A DNA stretch of 6,301 bases, taken from Hyphomicrobiales bacterium (GTDB lineage: Bacteria > Pseudomonadota > Alphaproteobacteria > Rhizobiales > HXMU1428-3). Positions 1-4,855 of the stretch are shown here, in pieces. The notes under the pieces were generated by a model. That model ran no database searches and was not told the DNA's origin. It was given only the letters and a program-made list of their open reading frames with translations. A program made the position numbers and the translations under genes. Every line of letters begins with the position of its first letter. Position 1 is the stretch's first letter. The DNA lies in NCBI GenBank assembly GCA_021775385.1, contig JAJFHW010000114.1, positions 1 through 6,301 on the forward strand, in the 5' to 3' direction.

Positions 1-800
1 GTGGCTCAGGCGTAGGTACGGCCAGAGGCAGAAGGTTTCCCTTGTTTATGGCAATGCGCGAGTTTGGCGATGTCATCGCATTCGATCAACGGGGAACTGG
101 CTGGTCGGGCAATATACCTGAATGCGAAACAAAGGACAAATTTTCTCTGAACGAGCCAATCTTACTGAAAACGACATTACCTAGACTGCGCCATGCAGCG
201 GATGAATGCGCACAATTCTGGCGCGAACAGGGTGTTGATCTTTCCCAATTTGATCGGTTTAAATTTGCTTCCGCCTTTGGTGCGGATATTCCTGTTTGTG
301 TGGCTTCTGTGCCTGCGTTTATGCATGGTGTTGGGGAGCTTATCGACCCTATTGGTCAATTTCCACGTGCTGGCCTATTGTTAGTCAATCCACGAATTTC
401 TGTGCCAACTGGTATGGTTTTTAAAGCTTTAGATGCCGCAGATTATATAAAAGATGATCCCTCTAAATATGAGATGCATAGTCGCCGAGATTTTGATTTT
501 GGCTCAATAGGCGATGTTATTGAATATATGAAAATTGTTCCGAATGACCTTCTAAAGCCGGCTTTAAAAATTGCGCCTAAAATTAGTGATGTCTTAGCGG
601 AGATTAACTTGCTTGATGGATGTTTAATTTCTCGGCTTTCTGGTTCTGGAGCCACTTGTTTTGGTTTGTTTGAAACTGAGGATATTGCTAAGAAAGCTGG
701 GCAATATTTGAAGTCAAGATATCCAGAGTGGTGGATTGAAGGGACGTTTATTAGGCCGTCACTCGTGTCATCTGATGTACAAGTACCAACTGGTGTATAA
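1..800 (+). CDS. ispE: Chimeric frame: alpha/beta hydrolase fragment joined to the C-terminal half of IspE (5' partial)
   Basis: The frame is open from the left edge (first full codon at 3) to TAA at 798-800, so the TTG at 42 is probably not the start. Codons up to about 254 read like a prolyl-aminopeptidase/TAP-type alpha/beta hydrolase: ARGRRFPLFMAMREF, then the strand motif VIAFDQRGTGWS (about 72-107), then ECAQFWREQGVDLSQF. From about 255 the protein is the C-terminal half of IspE (4-diphosphocytidyl-2-C-methyl-D-erythritol kinase, cytosolic MEP isoprenoid pathway): GADIPVC, LLLVNPRISVPTGMVFKAL, NDLLKPALKIAP and the GHMP-kinase glycine motif GSGATCFGLF. The IspE N-terminal half, with the ATP loop and catalytic residues, is absent, and the hydrolase lacks its catalytic Asp/His region. 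Neither enzyme should work from this frame. Hand-counted GC is about 51% in 1-240 and 41% in 241-780. Identification of both halves is strong; whether the join is real is uncertain. Confidence 0.85.
   Translation, partial: GSGVGTARGRRFPLFMAMREFGDVIAFDQRGTGWSGNIPECETKDKFSLNEPILLKTTLPRLRHAADECAQFWREQGVDLSQFDRFKFASAFGADIPVCVASVPAFMHGVGELIDPIGQFPRAGLLLVNPRISVPTGMVFKALDAADYIKDDPSKYEMHSRRDFDFGSIGDVIEYMKIVPNDLLKPALKIAPKISDVLAEINLLDGCLISRLSGSGATCFGLFETEDIAKKAGQYLKSRYPEWWIEGTFIRPSLVSSDVQVPTGV
235..282 (+). other. Junction between hydrolase-like and IspE-like sequence
   Basis: Protein similarity switches here. VDLSQF still fits the hydrolase family (GVDLS-x-F/Y follows the FW helix in these enzymes), whereas KFASAFGADIPVC is IspE. 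The exact breakpoint cannot be fixed because DLSQFD could also belong to IspE. A short direct repeat, TTGATC, occurs at 235-240 and 250-255 and might mark microhomology. Reading frame is kept across the join. Confidence 0.6.
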
Positions 801-812
801 GTTTTTTAGTTA

Positions 813-873
813 GAGTATTCCTGAATGAGCTAAGTAAATAAATGAAAGCCAGTCTGTTAACGAGGAAATACTC
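813..873. repeat. Inverted repeat interlocked with the 841-895 stem
   Basis: GAGTATTCCT at 813-822 is the reverse complement of AGGAAATACTC at 863-873 except for one bulged base. The right arm lies inside the loop of the larger 841-855/881-895 stem. In RNA the two pairings could form a pseudoknot or alternate with each other. Function is unknown. Confidence 0.5.
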
Positions 874-895
874 ATCTACGAGACTGGCTTTCATT
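841..895. terminator. Perfect 15-bp stem-loop between convergent genes
   Basis: The arms AATGAAAGCCAGTCT (841-855) and its exact reverse complement (881-895) flank a 25-base loop. It sits between the stop of the rightward frame (800) and the stop of the leftward gene (921), which suits a two-way terminator. T-rich stretches lie beyond both ends (TTTATTTACTT reading left, TTTTTTAAA at 907-915 reading right), but neither is a clean U-tract directly abutting the stem, and the loop is long for a classic Rho-independent terminator. Confidence 0.5.
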
Positions 896-920
896 AAGAG
901 ATTAGTTTTTTAAATTATTT

Positions 921-1229
921 TTACCAACATGCTAGCGTGTCTGCTCTGCAGGTGTATTCATCGAAAAGTATGACATCTATGAAAAGTTTACATGAAACGG
1001 TTTTTGGTTTTGTGCGATAATTTTTAATATTGTTTTTTGTCATCCATTCAGCAATGTGTTTATCAAGTAAACGTTTGGCATCTTCTGTTGGGCCTTTTTT
1101 GCCATAATCATTTACTGTGAAACCGAACTTTTTACATCTTGCTTCTGCGTTACCTGGGTTAATGGTGAGAGTTGCTGTAACAGCTAGTAGTAGTGTTGCT
1201 ACGATTAAAAACTTTCTATAAAGACCCAT
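921..1229 (-). CDS. Small secreted four-cysteine protein, conserved hypothetical (102 aa)
   Basis: No function is known to me. The protein starts with a signal peptide (GLYRK, then a hydrophobic run to about residue 22, likely cut after GNA at 28). The mature part of about 74 residues is basic and holds four cysteines (32, 80, 94, 101), enough for two periplasmic disulfides. Its ending, with VSCKLFIDVILFDEYTC followed by a terminal CW, resembles a short secreted family I associate with rhizobia-like Alphaproteobacteria. The ATG at 1229 is preceded by GAGG (read leftward, 1240-1237) seven bases away, which supports the start. The upstream neighbour's transcript is closed by a strong terminator (1294-1333), so this gene probably has its own promoter within 1230-1293. 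The 841-895 stem lies past its stop. Confidence 0.8.
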   Translation of the reverse strand: MGLYRKFLIVATLLLAVTATLTINPGNAEARCKKFGFTVNDYGKKGPTEDAKRLLDKHIAEWMTKNNIKNYRTKPKTVSCKLFIDVILFDEYTCRADTLACW

Positions 1230-1293
1230 AATCTTACCTCAATTAACTATGTTAAATTCTGTTTTCCATGTTCGTGTGAGGGGGAGTTTGAGT

Positions 1294-1333
1294 CAAATAA
1301 AAAGTGGCGCAGAGCTTCACCTCTGCGCCACTT
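1294..1333 (-). terminator. Rho-independent terminator for the leftward gene at 1427-1726
   Basis: A perfect 13-bp stem, AAGTGGCGCAGAG (1302-1314) and CTCTGCGCCACTT (1321-1333), closes a six-base loop. Read leftward, the GC-rich stem runs straight into TTTTTATTT, the classic terminator pattern. It lies about 95 bases past the stop of the 99-aa gene and before the start of the 102-aa gene, so it separates the two transcripts. Confidence 0.85.
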
Positions 1334-1426
1334 ATAAACGGTTTGATTTTATGATGTAACGTCTAAGCCTCAGTTTTTTTGTCCTTAGTTTTTATTTTTA
1401 GGACAGAAGCTTCGACAAAAAGATCA

Positions 1427-1726
1427 TTAATTATAGCTATTATAGTCTGGGTTATAAGTTTCGTTCTTATGAGGGGGTTCGCAAGTGGTATCTTCTGCTT
1501 GGCATTCAAAACTTAGGTATTTTTCATCTCTTATTCTTTGAGCTGAACTTCTCTGCTTTTTTTCTTTTTTAGATTTTTTTGTTTTTGTGTCGTGTACAGG
1601 AACGATTAAAGAAGAGAAGGTTCCTGTTGCTTTTTCTTCTGGAAAGACAGTATCTGCATTCGCTGGGGAGAGAAAGACGAGTATTGTAAATAGAGTTGTA
1701 AATAGTGCGATTATTGATTTTATCAT
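1427..1726 (-). CDS. Small secreted lysine-rich protein, hypothetical (99 aa)
   Basis: Function not recognised. Residues 1-24 form a clear signal peptide (MIKS, hydrophobic core, ANA cleavage site), so the product should be periplasmic or secreted. The mature protein of about 75 residues has a strongly basic stretch at 47-58 (TKTKKSKKEKKQ), then a cysteine pair at 75 and 82 that could form a disulfide, and a Tyr/Asn-rich end. The ATG at 1726 has AGAGGA (read leftward, 1737-1732) five bases upstream, a good ribosome site. A 15-base inverted repeat (1741-1755) lies just beyond that in the leader. The transcript probably ends at the 1294-1333 terminator. Low-complexity composition makes homology hard to judge, but signal peptide plus ribosome site plus terminator argue that the gene is real. 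Confidence 0.75.
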   Translation of the reverse strand: MIKSIIALFTTLFTILVFLSPANADTVFPEEKATGTFSSLIVPVHDTKTKKSKKEKKQRSSAQRIRDEKYLSFECQAEDTTCEPPHKNETYNPDYNSYN

Positions 1727-1740
1727 AATAGTCCTCTGAT

Positions 1741-1755
1741 GCTGATATGATCAGC
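1741..1755. repeat. Short inverted repeat in the leader of the 99-aa gene
   Basis: GCTGAT (1741-1746) and ATCAGC (1750-1755) flank ATG. The repeat begins four bases upstream of the AGAGGA ribosome site of the leftward gene starting at 1726. It could be an operator or a small leader hairpin; six-base arms are also easily found by chance. Confidence 0.35.
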
Positions 1756-2009
1756 TGTTAAGAATTTATGATTGAGATAAGTTGTTTGATTTGATCGTTT
1801 TTCACATGACCACTGTAAATAATCCCAATCCGTGAATGCCCTAACTTTGAGCCGAAATAAGGAAAATGTCATATCAAGACGGTTCACAAGCTCACAATCA
1901 ATTTTGCTCAATTGTGATGGATTAAACTGCAATCAAAGCTGTATGTCATACGTCTTTGTGGGTAGGGATTTTCTAAGTAATACCAAGTAGTTATACTTTA
2001 GTGCCGGAT

Positions 2010-2050
2010 AAAGCCGACTGAGAGATTTTCAGTCGGCTTTTGTTGTTCTT
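2010..2050 (+). terminator. Strong stem-loop with a T-rich tail on the rightward side
   Basis: A perfect 12-bp stem, AAAGCCGACTGA (2010-2021) and TCAGTCGGCTTT (2029-2040), has a seven-base loop and is followed rightward by TGTTGTTCTT. Read leftward it starts 34 bases past the stop of the 106-aa gene but is followed only by ATCCGGCAC, so the rightward orientation is the better terminator. It may serve both directions. No rightward gene precedes it. Confidence 0.65.
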
Positions 2051-2073
2051 ATGTATTAAATTTAGCTGGATTA

Positions 2074-2394
2074 TTAATTGCCGATGTAAGGACCATCAGT
2101 TCCAAGACGTTCACTGAAAAGGCCGCGGCCATCAAAAATGGGATTAAAATCACCAGGGCGGTTTCCATAGCCATTTAATGTATCTGAATATTTGTATGAA
2201 TAGCCGCCAACTTTTTTTCTAAAGCCGCGCACTTTTGGGCGACCTTTTCTATATTTGCTGTTTGGTGCTTGAGCGAATAAATCAAATAAGAAAAAACCAG
2301 ATTCATTGGGGTAATATCTGTTTCCAGCCTGTGCTGGTAGAGTTAAAGTGATAAGTATAAAGATTGAGCTTATAGTCGCGATGATGGTTTTCAT
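2074..2394 (-). CDS. Small secreted Gly/Tyr-rich basic protein, hypothetical (106 aa)
   Basis: Function not known. Residues 1-23 are a signal peptide (MKT, hydrophobic core, AQA cleavage site). The mature part of about 83 residues contains a basic patch at 47-61 (SKYRKGRPKVRGFRKK, residues 46-61), then a Gly/Tyr-rich segment starting GGYSYKYSDTLNGYG and a tail ending DGPYIGN. It has no cysteines. The GGYSY...DT-N-YG pattern and the G-PY--N ending recall a short secreted family I associate with rhizobia and relatives, but I cannot confirm membership here. The leader has only a weak ribosome site (GAG about eight bases before the ATG at 2394). Convergent with nothing: its 3' neighbour on the left is the 2010-2050 stem-loop, and on its 5' side it is divergent from the L,D-transpeptidase, with 196 bases of shared control region. 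Confidence 0.75.
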   Translation of the reverse strand: MKTIIATISSIFILITLTLPAQAGNRYYPNESGFFLFDLFAQAPNSKYRKGRPKVRGFRKKVGGYSYKYSDTLNGYGNRPGDFNPIFDGRGLFSERLGTDGPYIGN

Positions 2395-2580
2395 AGTTTT
2401 TACTCTTGTTCGAACTGTTGAAAGGACTGTTAGTTAATTACTTGAGCCATATCAGACGATTATGATCCATAATCTCTTTATTTAGATTTAATCATTCGCC
2501 TATTTTATCTATGATTAGTTTGAGCGTCTAAAATTGGTTTGTCATCTCATTTTATCTGATAATTGATAACAGCTTTGTGA

Positions 2581-2585
2581 AGAGG
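2581..2585 (+). promoter_or_regulatory. Ribosome binding site that supports the TTG start at 2591
   Basis: AGAGG lies five bases before TTG. The frame has a stop at 2567-2569, and the first in-frame ATG (codon 35) would delete the signal peptide, so TTG at 2591 is the best start. Confidence 0.7.
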
Positions 2586-2590
2586 TTCTC

Positions 2591-3583
2591 TTGGATAGAC
2601 GGTCTTTTAAAGTCATAGTTTTGTTGAGCTTTTTGCCCCTTTTCCTTTTTTCATTAGGAGTTAATGCCGCTCCGTTGCAGCCAGCTAGTGAAATGAGGCT
2701 GCAAGAGAGATTGGAAGCTGTTGGGTTTATAGGCCCTACACGTTTGTATCTACGTCTATTTAAACAAGAAAAAACTCTCGAAATTTGGTTGAAGACTGGG
2801 TTGAGTTCTGGGGCTACTTATAAGCTCTATAAGAGTTTTGATATTTGTAATTACTCTGGAAAATTAGGCCCTAAAATTTCTGAAGGAGATAAGCAAGCTC
2901 CGGAGGGATTTTATCATGTTCCTGCTGGAGATGTGCTCTGGAATTCCAGAAAATGGCCCCGGGCACTTAACTTGGCTTTTCCTAATATTTTTGATGGATT
3001 AACAAAGCGAACAGGATCTTATTTGCTCATACATGGCGGGTGTTCTTCTGTTGGTTGTTATGCTTTGAAAAATGGACCTATGTCAGTTTTATATGATTTG
3101 GTTTCCATAGCGCTAAAACAGGGACAAAAGGTTATACCGATACATATTTTTCCATTTCGCTTTAGTAAGAAAAATTGGAGAAAACACAAGGGACATAAAT
3201 TTATAAAGTTTTGGCAAGTGATGCAGCCTGTCTATGATAGTTTTAATGAGAACCGAAAACTTCCTTCTATATTGGTTTGCCAATCTGGCTACCAAGTTTA
3301 TTCATCGGATGAATTCGTGGATGATCCTGGTTTTGTAAAACAAGGTTGTTTACAGCCTATGCCTCTTGGTAGTGATGCATTGCCACATATGGCTAGTTTA
3401 TCCTGGGTAGTGAAGCTTAAAGACAGATATAAGGCGTTATTGGGCGTACGGCGCAAGAATGAACAGAAAGGTCCCAGAATACGTATTAAATGTAACTTGA
3501 AGCGACCTTCTTGTAAGAGATGGTTGGCTTTACGCAAGCGTATGTTAAAGCGGGGAACTTTACCGAAATCATTGTTACGTTAA
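2591..3583 (+). CDS. Exported YafK/DpaA-type L,D-transpeptidase-fold protein (330 aa)
   Basis: The YkuD-fold (L,D-transpeptidase) family acts on peptidoglycan in the periplasm; E. coli YafK (LdtF/DpaA) releases Braun lipoprotein from the cell wall instead of making cross-links. Evidence: a signal peptide (residues 1-26, cut near VNA-AP), a catalytic domain at about 50-192, and the signature HGGCSSVGC at 148-156 with likely catalytic His148 and Cys156. The following CYAL and VIPIHIFPFRFS segments match the YafK subgroup specifically. At 330 aa it is longer than the E. coli protein (about 246). The additional C-terminal segment is very basic: residues 275-330 hold 22 Lys/Arg and two acidic residues. 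The start is TTG with a good ribosome site. It is flanked by divergent and convergent neighbours, so it is probably transcribed alone. Whether it cross-links, trims or detaches proteins cannot be read from the sequence. Confidence 0.9.
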   Translation: MDRRSFKVIVLLSFLPLFLFSLGVNAAPLQPASEMRLQERLEAVGFIGPTRLYLRLFKQEKTLEIWLKTGLSSGATYKLYKSFDICNYSGKLGPKISEGDKQAPEGFYHVPAGDVLWNSRKWPRALNLAFPNIFDGLTKRTGSYLLIHGGCSSVGCYALKNGPMSVLYDLVSIALKQGQKVIPIHIFPFRFSKKNWRKHKGHKFIKFWQVMQPVYDSFNENRKLPSILVCQSGYQVYSSDEFVDDPGFVKQGCLQPMPLGSDALPHMASLSWVVKLKDRYKALLGVRRKNEQKGPRIRIKCNLKRPSCKRWLALRKRMLKRGTLPKSLLR

Positions 3584-3599
3584 GATTACTCTTGAGCAT

Positions 3600-3643
3600 A
3601 TTCAATACAAATTGAATGTTTTAGTTATTTTTTGAGCGCTCAA
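3600..3643 (+). terminator. Weak AT-rich hairpin plus palindrome after the transpeptidase gene
   Basis: ATTCAAT (3600-3606) and ATTGAAT (3611-3617) form a seven-base stem with a four-base loop, followed by GTTTTAGTTATTTTTT. A 12-base perfect palindrome, TTGAGCGCTCAA, follows at 3632-3643. The position, 16 bases past the stop and between convergent genes, suits a terminator, but the stem is AT-only and short. Confidence 0.35.
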
Positions 3644-3681
3644 TTATTCCAATCCTCGTTGAACTCCGGTTGGATTGTGCT

Positions 3682-4164
3682 CTAACTGGCTTTTGAGATT
3701 GTGATGCTGGCTTTAATTTGTCCAGCTTTATAAGGGGCTGGTGTTGTGGTGTTATAATATGTTGTTCCGTCTTTCACGATCTTAACATAAATATAGCAAC
3801 TTTTGCTTTTGCCGCAGTCTTCTAAGCGATTTTGATCTATCGGAAAATTGACTTTAACGCCTGTGTCGCCTTGGGAAAGTTTTACAACATCACCAATGAT
3901 AACTTGATCTTTAGGATTTGCAGCTGAAGCGTTTTCTATGCTGATGACGATGTCTGCGCCTTGGGGCATACGCCCTCTATTATCAGTTGAAATTTTTAAG
4001 CTGAGAAATGCATCACCTAATTTGGCGCCAGGGGGCGGTGTATAACCAAGGCCTCCACAACCAGCGATTAGGCTTGTGCAGATTAAGGCTAAGCTTAGAG
4101 ACACACTTCTTGTATGTTGTCTTAAAGAGGCTAGAAGCCTTGCTGTTTCATATTTTATCATCAT
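3682..4164 (-). CDS. Lipoprotein resembling the YbaY/YscW family (160 aa)
   Basis: A lipobox LIAGC at 32-36 follows a hydrophobic run (22-34), so Cys36 should be lipidated after signal peptidase II cleavage. Gly37 at the +2 position does not signal inner-membrane retention, so an outer-membrane location is likely. After a Pro/Gly linker, residues 53-158 read as a beta-sandwich: LSLKISTDNRGRMPQGADI, VISIENAS, VNFPID, CYIYVKIVKDGTTYYNT. The pattern of a strand, then 'lP-gA-l-v-i-nas', then 'f-i-yd', then 'y-v-v-I-dG--yy' is that of YbaY/YscW-type lipoproteins; I infer this from layout and could not test it. YscW/InvH-like members act as pilotins, but most YbaY proteins have no known role. Cys117 and Cys123 could form a disulfide. 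The N-region before the lipobox is long (about 20 residues). No clear ribosome site is visible, and an inverted repeat ends four bases before the ATG. Confidence 0.75.
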   Translation of the reverse strand: MMIKYETARLLASLRQHTRSVSLSLALICTSLIAGCGGLGYTPPPGAKLGDAFLSLKISTDNRGRMPQGADIVISIENASAANPKDQVIIGDVVKLSQGDTGVKVNFPIDQNRLEDCGKSKSCYIYVKIVKDGTTYYNTTTPAPYKAGQIKASITISKAS

Positions 4165-4168
4165 GTTG

Positions 4169-4212
4169 AAGCATTATCCCGTAAATCAGTGAAGACGCAA
4201 GGGATAATGCTT
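4169..4212 (-). promoter_or_regulatory. 12-bp stem-loop ending four bases before the lipoprotein start codon
   Basis: AAGCATTATCCC (4169-4180) and GGGATAATGCTT (4201-4212) pair perfectly around a 20-base loop. On the leftward mRNA the second arm ends four bases before the ATG at 4164, so the stem covers the place where the ribosome must bind. No T-run follows in either direction, which argues against a terminator. It could be a leader element controlling translation, or a protein-binding operator. Confidence 0.5.
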
Positions 4213-4278
4213 TAAAAATTGTGCTTATAGAATGACAGATTTATAAAACATGTTGAGTATTTTTATTCGCAGCGGATT

Positions 4279-4641
4279 TTATCGACCAATGCTTGGACTT
4301 CCAATATCATTATATTGGTCGCAATATTCACTAATGCGGGAATCATGTCCGACGTGCTGACAGATTTCGATTTTTTTATGAATGTTATTCCTCACCTGTT
4401 TAGCTGAGACTTTATATCCGTAAGATCTAGCAACTTTTGCTATATAGGAATTTTCGCAAGGGGGAGTTGCGATTAAATTACCTTGTACCACTTGATAAGG
4501 GCCTTTGCAGGTTAGTTTATAGCGGCCAGCTGCTGCGTCTTTAGTGAGCAGAAAAAGAACTGATGAGAAAACAATTAAACTTAGTAAAATCATTGTTCTG
4601 GACTGAGTTGACAAACTAGATGTTTTTAAGAGGGGTGACAT
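4279..4641 (-). CDS. Small secreted four-cysteine protein, conserved hypothetical (120 aa)
   Basis: No function is known to me. The N-terminus has a polar region (1-16), a hydrophobic core (17-32) and an AAA cleavage site near residue 38, so the mature form is about 82 residues and periplasmic or secreted. Cysteines at 45, 62, 94 and 107 could make two disulfides. The mature sequence opens with YKLTCKGPYQVVQG and continues with TPPCENSYIAKVARSYG, a pattern I have seen in short exported proteins of rhizobia and relatives ('C-GP-q-vqg...TP-CeD-yla-vAr-yG'). The ATG at 4641 has a strong AAGGAG ribosome site (read leftward, 4655-4650) eight bases upstream. It lies 114 bases upstream of the lipoprotein gene on the same strand, so the two may share a transcript. 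Confidence 0.8.
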   Translation of the reverse strand: MSPLLKTSSLSTQSRTMILLSLIVFSSVLFLLTKDAAAGRYKLTCKGPYQVVQGNLIATPPCENSYIAKVARSYGYKVSAKQVRNNIHKKIEICQHVGHDSRISEYCDQYNDIGSPSIGR

Positions 4642-4730
4642 GGTCTTGTCTCCTTAGTTATTGGGATTGCACATGATTTATCTTTATTGATAATGGCATT
4701 CACAATAAGAAAATTAATTCATTCGTTCTG

Positions 4731-4744
4731 TGTGATTTATCACA
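4731..4744. promoter_or_regulatory. Palindrome TGTGATTTATCACA, candidate CRP/FNR-family site
   Basis: TGTGAT and ATCACA flank TT in the divergent region between the leftward 120-aa gene and the glycosylase gene. The half-site TGTGA is CRP-like, but the spacing (N4 between TGTGA and TCACA) matches FNR/FixK sites (TTGAT-N4-ATCAA) better than CRP (N6). Its centre is about 43 bases upstream of a TATAAT at 4781. Assignment to a regulator is inference. Confidence 0.4.
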
Positions 4745-4757
4745 GAGCATGATGGCG

Positions 4758-4786
4758 GTTTCAGTTAGTGCGATTTTTATTATAAT
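4758..4786 (+). promoter_or_regulatory. Possible promoter of the glycosylase gene
   Basis: A perfect TATAAT lies at 4781-4786. The hexamer 17 bases upstream (GTTTCA, 4758-4763) matches TTGACA at only three positions. A second TATAAT occurs at 4798-4803. The region is AT-rich, so chance matches are likely. Confidence 0.3.
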
Positions 4787-4844
4787 GAAGCAAGACCTAT
4801 AATTTGCCAATTCAGATTTATGTGATCAATCTCTTCGAAATTGT

Positions 4845-4848
4845 GAGG
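4845..4848 (+). promoter_or_regulatory. Ribosome binding site supporting an ATT start at 4856
   Basis: GAGG lies seven bases before ATT at 4856. The reading frame has a stop at 4844-4846 overlapping this site and no ATG, GTG or TTG between there and codon 35 (TTG, 4958). Since the conserved N-terminus is encoded before 4958, translation must begin in this short interval. Confidence 0.5.
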
Positions 4849-4855
4849 TTCGCTC

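Larger units (their letters stand above)
1727..2073. other. 347-base stretch without a convincing gene
   Basis: It holds the leader of the 99-aa gene (ribosome site 1732-1737, inverted repeat 1741-1755) and the 2010-2050 stem-loop. A 69-codon leftward frame (1723-1932, TTG start) crosses it but has no ribosome site and no recognisable protein features. I see no tRNA, rRNA or CRISPR-like repeats. A small RNA ending at the 2010-2050 hairpin is possible. Confidence 0.6.

Noticed and set aside
237..255. GATC at the hydrolase/IspE junction as a cloning-site artefact
   Set aside because: GATC is a four-base word expected every few hundred bases and there are two here; this does not show ligation.
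841..895. Integron attC-like site or mobile-element end
   Set aside because: Despite the long imperfect-loop hairpin and a GTTAAC, the paired core sites of attC are not present, and there is no integrase, transposase or target duplication nearby.
1376..1406. TGTCCT...AGGACA inverted repeat in T-rich sequence after the 99-aa gene
   Set aside because: The six-base stem has a long AT loop, and no T-run follows in the leftward direction. The 1294-1333 hairpin is a far better terminator.
1723..1932. Leftward 69-codon frame overlapping the 99-aa gene start by ATGA
   Set aside because: TTG start without a ribosome site, no signal peptide or recognisable motif, and it runs over the strong ribosome site and leader repeat of the next gene. 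The ATGA overlap looks accidental.
3113..3537. Leftward frames inside the transpeptidase gene, and similar frames inside the 1-800 and glycosylase regions
   Set aside because: They are antisense shadows of well-supported genes, with no ribosome sites or protein features.
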